The notes: generated by a model from the sequence alone, not told the origin. 64,000 bases of DNA from Closterium sp. Naga37s-1 (GCA_947471745.1 CANJKZ010000139.1:248001-312000), one strand, 5' to 3'; shown: positions 32,060-43,111, numbered from the stretch's first letter. Numbers and translations: made by a program.

Positions 32060-33895
32060 GGAGGACAGAACACGGCGAGAGGTGGGGTGGTAGAACTGCC
32101 ACCCTGGCGCGTCAGGGGGGAAGCCAAGGAAGACGCAAGGAGCAGCACGAGGGGACAGCTTGTCCGCAGACAAGTCGCGGACAAACGCCCGAGATCCCCA
32201 GACACGGAACGCAGACGCATCGCCAACCTTCCCCGTCCACAGCAAAGCTGGGGAGGTCTCCGGCCTGGAGACCCTAGGGTGAAGGTTGATCTGATGCGCC
32301 GCGTACCGAACCGCAAACGGCCACAGAAAATGGGGGGCAGCCGCATGCATCATGGACGTACGGGCGACGTCCATGACCATGCCAATGCGGCGCTCAGCAA
32401 TCCCATTTTGCTGTGGAGAGTCCGGAAGCGTGAAGGTCTGGCGGATGCCTCGTGCACGACAGTAGGCTCGCAGAAGGCCAGAGGAGAACTCTCCACCTCT
32501 GTCAGAGTGCAGACGCAGAACAGGAAAGTCCAAGCCGAAGCTCTGCCTGAGCTGGAGACGAGCTGCGCGGATCCAGTCGATCAACACCTCAGTGACATCA
32601 CCCTTGCTGCGGAAGGGGAAGACTGTGGTGTAACGCGAGTAGTCGTCAACCACCAGCAGGAAGTAGCGCTCGTGACCCTGTCCACGGACGCGGGCCGGGC
32701 CCCACACGTCCATGTGAAGCGTCTGCAGCGGGGCCTCTGTCGGAGGAAACTGGGAGGAGTGAGGGGCAGCCCGCTGCCGCCCCTCGACACAGGGGACGCA
32801 GGTAGGGCCAGGCCCCGGAGGAAGGGGAGGGAGGGACCGGGGAAGACCAGAGACAAGGACACGGGAGGCCATGCCTCGGAGACGAAGCAGGGAGGGGTGA
32901 CCAAGGCGGTGGTGCCAGAGGAGAGTCTCGTGAGACAGGAGGCGACACGAACAGGGGGCAGACTCATGACCAGACCTGGATGCTACAGCAAACACCTGAC
33001 CCGACGCAGCTACCTGACCAGACGCAGTGACTGGAGGAGACGCAGTGGTCAGTGTGTACAGGCTCGACCCCGGCCGACGTGTAAACGTGGCCAGGTGTCG
33101 GCCTGTCCGAGCGTCCGTGCAGTGGGTCACCCGCTGACTCGCAGGAGTGAACTGGTGAACCCCCGCATCCTGTAGGTCAGCACCACTCACCAAGTTTGTA
33201 GAGAACGAGGGGAGGTAAAGACCAGACAGGGTGCCAGAGGGGGCCGCCGGACATGGGAGGACAGTGGAGAAGTGAGCAAGGACAGGACCCCCAGAGGGGT
33301 CTGCCAGAGAGACTGCAACTGGCCGGCCAAGCGGCGTGAGTGTGGTGCGGTCTCGAAAGAAGGAGCGAGAAGCCCCCGAGTCAAGGGTGAAGGTGTGGGA
33401 GGCCGAAGCCGACGCAGTACCTGAGAGAGCAGACTCACCAGCACCTGAGGGAGCAGACGCACGAGCACCTAGAGCAGCAGCCTCGCTAGCACCTAGAGCA
33501 GCAGCCTCACCAGTACCTAGAGCAGCAGTCTCAATGCCCGGGTCGGGCGGAAAACACCGGTAACAGTCACCCTCATCACTAATAGTCACAGCATACATGG
33601 CAGCAAGAATAGCATCAAAGTCAAGGTCAAAGACAGCTACACCCGCCCTAGACAGCTCGCCCCAGCGGGGGATCTCAGTGGCCTCAGGGAACTGGTGACA
33701 CCAAGCGTCCGTCAGCCGGCCAAAGCAGCGCTGGGTGGAGTGCGCACCCCCGCACTGCTCACCCGCCCGGTCGCCGGTGCGTAGGACGTAGGTGCACGGA
33801 CCAGTACCCCCACCCCGCTGGCGTGCAGCGTACCACTCACGGAGCTGCTGAGGGGGGGGGATGTCACGAGTGCGCTGCTGCTGCAGCTGCTGCTG
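32060..33895 (-). CDS. Copia 1 protease and integrase
   Basis: Same frame as gag, between the first and second TAG. Protease: FTLDSGASRSFFRD (intact DSGA). Integrase zinc domain: LLWHHRLGHPS...CVPCVEGRQ. Catalytic core: HMDVWGPARV, then RLHSDRGGEFSS and SPQQNGIAERRIG (D, D, E present). C-terminal: GKVGDASAFRVWGSRAFV and PCVFLGFPPDAPGWQFYHP. The second TAG (32057-32059) falls where copia 2 has CAG in PSQDVTFDESVP. Confidence 0.92.
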
Positions 33896-33898
33896 CTA

Positions 33899-34933
33899 CT
33901 GCTGGCGCTGACCACCACCGGAGCCGACCCTCTGCGCAGCGCCACCCCGACCAGCTCCACCTCCTCCGCCGCCGCCTCCTCCACCGCCGCCACCTCCGCT
34001 CCCAGCGCCACCGCCGCCGCCGCCTCCGCCTCCACCGCCGCCACCGACACCTCCACCCCCACCACCACCCCCACCGCCACCCCCACCCCCTCCACTGCCT
34101 CCACCGCCGCCTCCACCGCCCGCGCTAGCTCCTCCAGTGCCCCTGCCCCCCTTGCCCTTGCCAGGGCGGCGTCTCCCGCTAGGGGTAGACTCCGCACCGA
34201 CCGACTCAAGCCCAACGAGGTCGGCCGCAGCAGCAGAGGCAACAGAGGGCAAAAGGGGGGAGGGGGAACACCCCTCAAAGATGGGGGTGCGAGGGTCACC
34301 ACGAGAGGCTCCTACAGCTACTATGCCCTTCTCTGCTGCTAGGAGGGACTTCTCGAGGAGGTCAACGGTGAGAGTGGTGGGGCAAACTGAGAGGAAGTGG
34401 TCCCTGACTTCGCGAAGGGAGTCAGGGAGCCGGGTGACTATGTAGTAGAGGGTGATGTACATGGGGGGGGGGTTCTTGGCGCAGAACTCAGCAGGAAGCG
34501 CAGCGCGGTAGCGAGTGTCACTAGTGCGGAGGTGCGTAATGAGGTCAGCGACTGTGGGAAAGGCAGCAAGGTCAGGGAAGAGGTACGGTAGCATGAGGCG
34601 GCTCAGTGCAGCAGTGGCAGGGGAGGAGTAGCGCGCAACTACAGCGTCGTACAAGGTCTGAGCACTCTTGTACTGGCTAAAGTGCGCACGCTCAGAGGTA
34701 GGCAGGTGGCGACGCACAGCAAGACGTGCAGCAGCATCGCGCGTGGCCCACTGTGAGCGAACAGTGGCGTCAGCATCAGCAGCGGGGGCAGGAGAGGCAC
34801 CAGAAGTGAGGTCAAAGAGGGAGAGGCCGTCTGCTCTGTCGCACTGTAAGAAAAGCTGCAGGTCATCTATCCAGACGTCAAAGTCAATGGCCCGACCCTC
34901 AGCGTCAAAAGCGAGGACACTAGGGGTAGCCAT
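33899..34933 (-). CDS. Copia 1 gag
   Basis: Starts at ATG 34933 (MATPSVLAFDAEGRAIDFDV). It has the copia-type gag core: DLQLFLQCDRADGLSLFDL, LYDAVVARYSSPATAALSRL, LYYIVTRLPDSLREVRDHFL and TTLTVDLLEKSLLAAEKG. A run of about 60 Gly with Ala/Ser follows. No CX2CX4HX4C knuckle is visible; instead, after the TAG, a different Cys/His cluster occurs (PCTYVLRTGDRAGEQCGGAH with STQRC). The frame ends at a TAG (33896-33898) inside a Gln run, and the same frame continues into protease. Confidence 0.85.
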
Positions 34934-35034
34934 GACAGCAGTAGACTAGCAGCGCAAACAGTAGGGTGAGGGCAGTGCTGTGAAAGAGGCGCTGCTCTTA
35001 CCGGACAGGGTGGCTCGGGTGGTTCGGCTGCAGG

Positions 35035-35580
35035 GCGGCTCGGCGGCTCGGCTGCTGGGCGGCTCGGCGGCTCGGCTGCTGGTCGGCTCGGCGGCTCGGC
35101 TTCTGGGCGGCTCGGCTGCTGGGCGGCTCGGCGGCTGGGCGGCTCGGCTGCTGGGCGGCTCGGCTGCTGGGCGGCTCGGCGGGGCCGCTGAGAGGGCGGC
35201 GTCCGGGGCCGCTGGGAGGAGGCGGCGGGGCCGCTGAGAGGAGGCGGCGGGGCCGCAAAGGTAGGCGGCGGGGCCGCAGGTAGGTGGCGGGGGCCGCTAG
35301 TAGGTGGCGGGGCCGCAGGCAGGTGGCGGGGCCGCTGGTAGGTGGCGGGGCCGCAGGTAGGTGGCGGGGCCGCAGGTAGGTGGCGGGGCCGCAAAGGTAG
35401 GTGGCGGGGCCACTGGTAGGTGGCGGGGCCGCAGGTAGGTGGCGGGGCCGCAAGTAGGTGGCGGGGCCGCAGGTAGGTGGCGGGGCCGCTGGTAGGTGGC
35501 GGGGCCGCAGGTAGGTGGCGGGGCCGCAAAGGTAGGTGGCGGGGCCGCACAGGTAGGTGGCGGGGCCGCGGAGGGCGGCG
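35035..35580. repeat. GC-rich minisatellites in copia 1 leader
   Basis: 35035-35185 is built on GCTCGGCTGCTGGGCG-type units. 35250-35580 is built on about 19-bp GGTAGGTGGCGGGGCCGCA units (about 16 copies). Both lie between the PBS and the gag start, in the untranslated leader. Antisense and sense ORFs here are Pro/Arg repeats only. Confidence 0.88.
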
Positions 35581-35920
35581 ACGAGCCGTAGGGGGGGCCG
35601 TGAGGGGCCGCGGGAGGGGCCGTAAGGGGCGTAAGGGGCCGCGCGAGGGGCCGTAAGGGACGGCGCGAGGGGCCGTAAGGGGCGGCACGAGGGGCCGTAA
35701 GGGCGGCGCGAAGGGCCGTAGGGGTGGCGCGACGAGCCGTGAGAGGGCCGCTAAGGGCGACGCGACGGGGCCGTGAGGGGCCTAGCGAGGGCGCGACGGT
35801 AGGGAGAGCACACATGGCGCGACTCGGGCCTGAGCGAAGCGCGCTCCGGGCAGGAAAAAAAAAACTTTCGTGGTGGTGGGCCCTAGGAATCGTTCCCACT
35901 AGGGAACCTGCTCGATACCA

Positions 35921-36045
35921 TGAGAAGAAACGAGGAATGATGATGACTAAGGGAAAGTTTGGTACAAATACAAACCCTAGAAAACTGTACCCCATATGTG
36001 CTACCCCACTATAGCCTACAGTAGCTCTGTCATATAAATCTGACA
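35921..36045 (-). repeat. Copia 1 5' LTR
   Basis: 125 bp, identical to 28665-28789; TG...CA ends. Confidence 0.95.
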
Positions 36046-36135
36046 ACATACACACACACATACACACGCACAGTAATACAAGCTCAGACATATACAAATG
36101 AATAAAGGGCAAAGCTTTCATCTCGTACAGAAGTG

Positions 36136-36269
36136 TGTCAAACAATATATGCATGTTTAGGTTATCTAGGCTGTATGGGGGTTAGCACTAGGGGGTACAA
36201 TATTTCTCTCGACATTCTTCTTGTACCCCCCTTCACCTAATGACATCATCACTTCCTAGTATTCTAACA
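36136..36269 (+). repeat. Copia 2 5' LTR
   Basis: 134 bp; differs from 42405-42538 at two positions (ATATATGC/ATATGTGC and GGCTGTATG/GGCTATATG). Confidence 0.94.
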
Positions 36270-36299
36270 TGGTATTAAGAGCTAGGACGGTCCTAGCCT

Positions 36300-37160
36300 A
36301 GGACCGTAATTAAGGGCCCACCACATTCGTTTTCACCTGCCCGACCGTTAGTTTCTGCCCTGCCCAGCGTTTCGCGCTGCCCTGCCCTTTTCTGCCGTGC
36401 GCAGCCCGTACAATCCGCGTAGGCCCGAGCATAGCCCGTACAGCCCACGCCAAGCCGTCGCGCAGCCCGTACAGCCCACGCCAGGCCCGCGCGCAGCCAA
36501 TACAGCCCGCGTAGGCCCGTCGCGAAGCCCGTACAGCCCGCGTAGGCCCGTCGCGAAGCCCGTACAGCACGCGCCAGGCCGTCGCGCAGCCCGTACAGCC
36601 CACGTCAGGCCCGCACGCAGCCCGTACAGCCCGCGCCAGGCCCGCACGCAGCTCGTACAGCCCGCGCCAGGCCCGCACGCAGCTCGTACAGCCCGCGCCA
36701 GGCCCGCACGCAGCCCTTACAGCCCATGCCTGGCCCGCACGCGGCCCGTGTTACTGCTGCACTCAAGCTGCTGCGCCTGAACTGCTGCTGCAGTGCTGCT
36801 GCCGCACACTGCCCTGTACCAGCTACGCCGCCCCTGGAGCAGCCGCCCTTGGACCCAGAGCAACCGCCCCTGGCCCCTGAAGCAGCCGCCCCTGGTGCAG
36901 CCGCCCCTGGACCCAGAGCAGCCGCCCCTGGTGCAGCCGCCCCTGGACCCTCGAGCAGCCGCCACCGGCCCCTGAAGCAGCCGCCCCTGGTGCAGCCGCC
37001 CCTGGACCCTCGAGCAGCCGCCCCTGGACCCAGAGCAGCCGCCCCCGGCCCCTGAACCAGCCGCCCCTGGTGCAGCCGCCCCTGGACCCTCGAGCAGCCG
37101 CCTCTGGACCAAGAGCAGCCGCCCCTGGCCCCTGAAGCAACCGCCCCTAGTGCAGCCGCC
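36300..37160 (+). repeat. GC-rich tandem repeats replacing gag in copia 2
   Basis: 36400-36740 repeats GTACAGCCCGCGCCAGGCCC-type units; 36820-37160 repeats CAGCCGCCCCTGGACCC-type units that read as Pro-rich. No capsid homology is visible, unlike copia 1. Confidence 0.8.
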
Positions 37161-37162
37161 CC

Positions 37163-38125
37163 TTGACTCCGTGCAGCCGTCTGAGCGACGCCTGGCGTAC
37201 CGAGTTTGGCGACGAGGCTGAGCTCCCCACCTGGCTGGAGCTGCTTGGACAGAGAGTATATATCTTTGCTCTTGACTATGATGCTATTCTCACTGCCATG
37301 TATGCATTGCCTACTAGTGCTGACCGTGCCTGTTCCTTGTACGTACCACCTGCTCTAGGTACTGGTGAGGCTGCTGCTCCAGGTGCTGGTGAGTCTGCTC
37401 TCTCTGGTACTGCGCCTGCTGAGGCCGTGTACACCTTCACACTTGACTCAGGTGCTTCCCGCTCCTTCTTTCGCGACAGCACCACACTCACGCCGCTCCG
37501 TCGGCCGGTTGCAGTCTCCCTGGCAGACCCCTCTGGGGGTCCAGTCCTTGCGCACTCCTTCACGGTCCTGCCGTGTCCGGCGGTCCCGTCTGGCTCCCTG
37601 TCAGGTCTTCACCTCCCCTCGTTCTCTACAAACTTGGTGAGTGGAGCTGACCTACAGGATGTGTGGGTTGACCAGTTCACCCCTGGAGGTCAGCGTGTGA
37701 CACACTGTACGTGCTCCCGGACTGGTCGGCACCTGGCCACGTTCACCCGTGAGCCTGGCTCGAGTCTGTACACACTGACCACTGTGTCCCCTCAGGTAGC
37801 TGCGTCTGCGTCTGCGTCAGGTCAGCTAGCGGCCCCCTGCTCGTGTCGCGCTCTGTCGCACCAGACCCTCCTTTGGCACCACCGCCTTGGTCACCCCTCG
37901 GTGCAGCGCCTTCGTAGCATGCACCGCCGTTTCCTTGTTTCTGGACTTCCAGAGACTCTGCCTCCTCTACCACCCTCGCCTGCTCCTCCCTGTCTTCCCT
38001 GTGTCGAGGGGCGGCAGTGCGCCGCTCCTCACTCCTCCTCGTTCCCTCCCACAGAGGCTCCCCTGCAGACTCTCCACCTGGACGTGTGGGGCCCAGCCCG
38101 CGTCCGAGGACAGAGCCACGAGCGG
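37163..38125 (+). pseudogene. Copia 2 protease and integrase N-terminus
   Basis: Contains CSRLSDAWRTEFGDEAELPT (homologous to the copia 1 gag-protease junction), the protease FTLDSGASRSFFRD and the integrase zinc domain LLWHHRLGHPSVQRLRSM with CLPCVEGRQ. Near 38125 a 1-bp deletion relative to copia 1 (GAGCGGTCTTCC against GAGCGCTACTTCC) shifts the frame. Confidence 0.85.
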
Positions 38126-41100
38126 TCTTCCTCCTGGTCGTCGACAACTACACGCGTTACACCACGGTCTTCCCCTTGCGCAGCAAGGGGGAGGTCCCTG
38201 ATGTTTTGATCTCCTGGATCCGCGCTGTTCGTCTCCAGCTCCGCGAGCGGTTCCAGTCGGACTTTCCTGTCCTGCGTCTGCACTCTGACAGAGGTGGTGG
38301 GTTCTCCTCAGACCTCTTGGCAGCCTACTGTGCGGAGCACGGCATCCGCCAGACGTTTACGCTTCCGGCCTCTCCGCAGCAAAATGGGGTTGCTGAGCGC
38401 CGCATTGGCTTAGTCATGGAGGTCGCTCGTACCTCCATGATCCATGCGGCTGCCCCCCATTTTGTGTGGCCGTTTGCGGTCCGGTACGCCGCGCATCAGC
38501 TCAACCTCTGGCCCCGTGTCTCTTTGCCGGAGACCTCGCCCACACTGCTGTGGACGGGGAAGGTTGGCGATGCGTCGCGTTTCCGGATCTGGGGTGCTCG
38601 TGCCTTTGTCCGCGATACCACCGCGGACAAGCTCTCCGCCCGAGCTGTTCCCTGTGTCTTCCTTGGCTTTGTCCCTGACGCGCCTGGTTGGCAGTTTTAC
38701 CACCCCACCTCGCGCCGTGTCTTCCCCTCTCAGGACGTCACGTTTGACGAGTCGGTTCCCTTTTACCGTCTCTTCCCCTACCGCACTGCCCCTCTCCCCC
38801 CCCCGCCGCTCTTCCTCGCTCCAGGTGCTCCCCAGGTAGACCCCCTCCCCGCTCCCGGTCCTGCTCCTTCAGGTGTGTCTCAGGTAGACCCTCCTCCCTT
38901 GACTGCGCCGGTTGAGGTCACTGGTGACTCGGGTCCTGCTGAGGTTGGTCCTGCTCGGGGTGCTGCTTCTGGGGGTGCTGAGCCTGGGGGTGCGGAGCCT
39001 GGAGGTGCGGAGCCTGGGGGTGCGGAGACTGGAGGTGCTGAGCCTAGGTGTGAGGAGTCTGGGGGTGCTGAGCCTGGGGGCGCTGAGGCGTCTGGTGAGC
39101 AGTCTCCCTGGAGCGGCCGTCTCCGTAGTCGCTCCGCTGGTGCCTCGCCGCTGCACTCTCGTCGTCGACTCCCTCTCTCCCCACAGCAGCTGCTTGAGTG
39201 GTACGCTGGCCGTCAGGGTCGCGCTGCTGGAGCTAGGGGCCCTGCTGCGGGAGGTGCTGGAGCTGGTGACTCTGCCACTGGAGTTGTTTCTGCGGGGGGT
39301 TCTGGAGCTGCTGAGGGTGCTGGAGCTGGAGGTTCTGGAGCTGCTGGAGGTGCTGGCGCTGGTGGCGCTGGAGCTGGAGGTTCTGGAGCTGCTGAGGGTG
39401 CTGGCGTTGGAGGTTCTGGAGCTGCTGCGGGTTCTGGCGCTGAGGGTTATGAGTCTGCTGTTGCGCGGCTTCCTTGGAGTAGCCGCCTTCGTCCGCGTGT
39501 GCCTCTCACCTCGCAGCAGCTGCACGACTGGTACGGTCGGCGTCAGGGTCGCGCTTCTGGAGCTCGGGGCTCTGCCGCTGGAGGTACTTCTGCTGACGTC
39601 ACTGGAGCTGGGAGTGGTGCTGGTCCCGGAGGTGCTCGTACTGGAGGTACTGGAGCTGCTGGGGCTGGAGGTGCTGAGCCTGAGGGTGCTGCTGCTGGAG
39701 GCACTGAGGCTGGAGACCCTGGGACTGGAGGTGCCGGTTCTAGGGGTGCTGCTGTTGGTGGAGCTGGTCCTGGAGGAGCTGGCGCTGAGGGTTCTGTAGC
39801 TGCTGGAGGTACTGGCGCTGGTGGCGCTGGAGCTGGAGGTTCTGGAGCTGCTGAGGGTGCTGGCGCTGGAGGTTCTGGAGTTGCTGGAGGTGCTGGATCT
39901 CCTGGGGGTACTGGAGCTGCTGGTGCTGGTGTCACTGCACAGCCGCGCCTGTTCTTCGCTCCACCGTCTCCGTCGTCTCAGCCACCGCCTGACTCTATGC
40001 TTCGCCAGGTTCTTAGTCTCCCTTCGTCTACTGGTCTTCCGTTACAGCCTGGCTCACCGCTGCCTGCTCCTTCTCCTTACACTGAGCAGCTAGGGAGTCT
40101 TACTGAGCGTCGTGAGCCTGCGTCGCGTCCTGTCTCGCCTGTCTGTTCTAGTCGTTCCGGTCGTCGTGTTCCTCGTCCGCGTCTGCCGGCTGTCCCCGAC
40201 ACCCACCTCGTAGTCCGTCGTTCTTCCTCTCCTCCACAGCGTGTTCCTCTGCCGTCCCCTCCTGCGTCTTCTCTGCCTGTCGTTGCGGACCCCGAGTCTG
40301 ACCGGTTTCGTGCTGAGCACCCTACTGTCACGCGTCTGCTAGCCACTGTTGTCACTGACCCGTCGTTTGAGTCTGCTGCTACGTCTGCCTTAGTTGCTGA
40401 GCTTGTTGACTTTGCTGCTGCCTGTCGTCTAGACTACGCCGCTAGTCTTGTTGCTGAGTCTGAGTCTGTCTGTCCTCCGTCCGTCGGGGGTGAGTGTGCT
40501 CTTGGCACGGACGTCCTTGAGGACAGGCAGGAGGACCTTGAGTGTCTTGCAGCCGCTGCGCCTCATCGCGTGTCCATGCTGCTTGCCCCTGAGGGAGACC
40601 CGGATGCTCCGGACATCCCGACCCCGCGCTCTTACGCTGAGGCGATCGCGGGTGAGTACTGCTCTCAGTGGCAGACAGCCATGGACGCAGAGATGGCATC
40701 CTGGAAGTCCACAGGCACCTACGTCGACGAGGTTCCCCCACCTGGGGCGAACATCGTCAGTGGCATGTGGATTTTCAGGGTGAAGCGGCCGCCAGGTTCT
40801 CCGCCTGCCTTCAAGGCGCATTACGTTGCACGAGGTTTCAGTCAGCGAGAGGGAGTAGACTTCTTCCAGACCTTCTCCCCCACCCCGAAGATGACCACTC
40901 TTCGGGTGCTGCTGCACGTTGCCGCTCAGCGTGACTACGAGCTTCACTCTCTTGACTTCAGCACAGCCTTCTTACAGGGCAGCCTGCACGAGGAGATCTG
41001 GCTGCGCCGCCCACCTGGCTTCACTGTGTCGTTCCCTCCTGGTACCCAGTGGAGCCTCAGGCGGCCGGTCTACGGTCTCCGCCAGGCGCCACGTGAGTGG

Positions 41101-41691
41101 CACGACACACTGAGGACGAGAATTGCGGCTCTTGGGTTTGCTCCGTCGACTGCTGACCCGTCGCTGTTTCTCTGCACCGACACTTCGCTGCCGCCGTTCT
41201 ACATCCTCGTGTACGACGACGACTTGGTCTTTGCCACTGCTGACACTGAGGCTCTCGCCCTGGTGAAGTCGGAGCTGCAGAAGAGACACACGTGCACAGA
41301 CCTGGGTGAGCTGACAAGCTATCTTGGCTTGCGGATCACCCGGGACAGAGCACGCTGCACCATCACACTGACTCAGTCACACATGGTGCAGCAGGTCCTT
41401 CAGCGCTTCGGCTTCACCTGGTCCTCGACACAGCACACTCCTCTGGCTACAGGTCACTCGCTCTCAGCTCCACCTTCGGACGAGTCCGTAGAGCCGAGTG
41501 GTCCTTATCCAGAGCTAGTGGGCTGCCTCATGTACCTGATGACTTGCACTCGTCCTGACCTTGCGTACCCTCTTGGCCTTCTGGCTCGCTACGTGGCTCC
41601 TGGTCGGCACCGAAAGGTGCACATGGATGCTGCTAAGAGGGTACTACGCTACTTGTGCAGTACATCGGGCATGGGGCTCGTGCTTGAGTGA
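38126..41691 (+). pseudogene. Copia 2 integrase core and reverse transcriptase
   Basis: The integrase core VFLLVVDNYTRYTTVF and RLHSDRGGGFSS carries GGEF to GGGF; then SPQQNGVAERRIG. A linker of about 450 residues of Gly/Ala/Glu/Pro repeats (38930-39930) separates it from RT. RT: MDAEMASWKSTGTYVDEVPP, FQTFSPTPKMTTLRVLLHVA, LDFSTAFLQGSLHEEIW and ILVYDDDLVFATAD, where copia 1 has YVDD. The frame stops at 41691 just before RNase H. Confidence 0.88.
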
Positions 41692-42169
41692 CGTTGTCCT
41701 CACTGGGCACTCAGACGCTTCTTGGGTTGACGACCAGGCTACACAGCGGTCGTCACAGGGTTACACCTTCAGCCTTGGCTCTGGTTCGGTCTCTTGGCGT
41801 TCTACACGCTCGTCTTCAGTTCTCAGCTCCAGTTGTGAGGCTGAGATCTACGCCACAGCCATGGCTGCACAGGAGTTACGCTGGCTCACCTACCAGCTGA
41901 CCGACTTGGGAGAGCGGCCTCGTTCTCCTCCAGTGCTGTACATCGACAACAAGGCCGCAATTGCCTTGTGTCAGGAGCGCAGAACGAAGCACATCGCTCT
42001 GCGTTACTTCCTGGCTCGAGAGTTGCAGCAGCGTGGTCAGCTTCGTCTTGCTCACGTGGCCACTCGGGCCAACACAGCTGATATATTCACCAAGGCGCTT
42101 CCGTCTGGTGATCATCAGCGTTTCTGCACTTTGTTAGGCCTTGTGCCCACGTTTTCTCACTTGCTGTAG
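41680..42169 (+). pseudogene. Copia 2 RNase H
   Basis: In a different frame from RT: VVLTGHSDASWVDDQATQRS, SCEAEIYATAMAAQELRWLT, LYIDNKAAIALCQERRTKHI and NTADIFTKALPSGDHQRFC, ending TAG. The RNase H motifs are intact; the frameshift near 41680 cuts it from RT. Confidence 0.85.
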
Positions 42170-42404
42170 ACTTTGCTTGTACTGTGATCTATACATATAT
42201 ACATGCATGCTTGCTCTTGTTAGGTAGTGATCACTGTGCTTTGCTGCATATACATCTTTGCATGTGAACTGGCCTTGTGGCCTCTTACTTGTGCTCAGAG
42301 TGTGTGGTGACTTTGTGATCCACCCTGAGCTGTGTTTTGTTTCTTCTCTTGTCTGGTCTTGTGACTGCTTGCTCTGGCTATCCCCCATTTCGCCTATGGG
42401 GGTG

Positions 42405-42538
42405 TGTCAAACAATATGTGCATGTTTAGGTTATCTAGGCTATATGGGGGTTAGCACTAGGGGGTACAATATTTCTCTCGACATTCTTCTTGTACCCCCC
42501 TTCACCTAATGACATCATCACTTCCTAGTATTCTAACA
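42405..42538 (+). repeat. Copia 2 3' LTR
   Basis: 134 bp; preceded by the purine-rich CCTATGGGGGTG. Confidence 0.94.
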
Positions 42539-42735
42539 AAGTGGAGCATTAACTTTCTTTACCGTGGCGTGGCAAATCTTCACCAAGACCATAGAAATAT
42601 CATTATCTGCCGTACTTTGCTTGTCAGCAACCACCAGCGACACAACGCGAGGACGACCGTGGTTATCTCATGACATAATTCGGAAAGTGTATTTGAATGT
42701 CTGCATGATGGGACGTGCAGAGGAGTGGAGCGATG

Positions 42736-43111
42736 TGTCAGAATCCCAGCCACTAGACCACTGGGATAAAAGGGCTTGTTCCAAATGCGGGTCCGTGCGC
42801 CCAAACCCCCCTCAGGCTAACATGCTTGTAACCCCCTTAGGATCAATCGGGGATCTCACTGTGCATGTCTACTGACACCCCCCCACACTGGGAGGCCCAT
42901 GACTCGCCACAGCGGCAACGGCCTGCATGTGCACACACCCGGATTCGAACCCGAGACCGCTCTGATACCATGTCAAAATCTCAGCCACTAGACCACTCGG
43001 ATAAAAGAGCTTGTTCCAAATGCGGATCCGTGCGCCCAAACCCCCCCAGGCTAACATGCCTATAACCCCTCTAGGATCAATCGGGGATCTCACAGTGCAT
43101 GTCTACTAACA
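42736..43111 (-). mobile_element. TRIM retrotransposon copy 2 (376 bp, complete)
   Basis: Minus orientation. 5' LTR 42971-43111, 3' LTR 42736-42877, PBS TGGTATCAGAGC (42959-42970) and purine tract AGTGTGGGGGGG next to the 3' LTR. The 5-bp target duplication CGATG is exact at 42731-42735 and 43112-43116. The two LTRs differ at several positions, so it is older than copy 1 at 8935. The tRNA-type A box TGGTCTAGTGG and B box GGTTCGAATCC keep the same spacing. Confidence 0.92.

Larger units (their letters stand above)
28665..36045 (-). mobile_element. Ty1/copia element 1, identical LTRs
   Basis: 7381 bp on the minus strand. The LTRs of 125 bp (5' LTR 35921-36045, 3' LTR 28665-28789) are identical at every base; they begin TGTCAGATTT and end TTCTTCTCA. 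PBS TGGTATCGAGCA (35909-35920) and purine tract CCTATGGGGGTG (28790-28801) adjoin them. The target duplication ACATA is at 28660-28664 and 36046-36050, so it inserted into the CA-rich microsatellite. Order gag-PR-IN-RT-RH is copia type. Gag and pol share one reading frame from 34933 to 28997, interrupted only by three TAG codons. The leader (34934-35908) carries GC-rich minisatellites. Confidence 0.95.
36136..42538 (+). mobile_element. Ty1/copia element 2, lacks gag
   Basis: 6403 bp on the plus strand. The LTRs of 134 bp (36136-36269 and 42405-42538) differ at 2 positions; ends TGTCAAAC and ATTCTAACA. PBS TGGTATTAAGAGC (36270-36282), purine tract CCTATGGGGGTG (42393-42404). The target duplication AAGTG is at 36131-36135 and 42539-42543. 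The region where gag should lie (36300-37160) is only GC-rich tandem repeats. Pol is related to copia 1 but has two frameshifts and a V-to-D change giving YDDD. It inserted 90 bp from copia 1 in the opposite orientation, with an unrelated LTR. Confidence 0.94.

Noticed and set aside
38912..39799. 295-codon Leu/Val-rich ORF in copia 2
   Set aside because: Alternative frame of the Gly/Ala/Glu linker repeats of pol.
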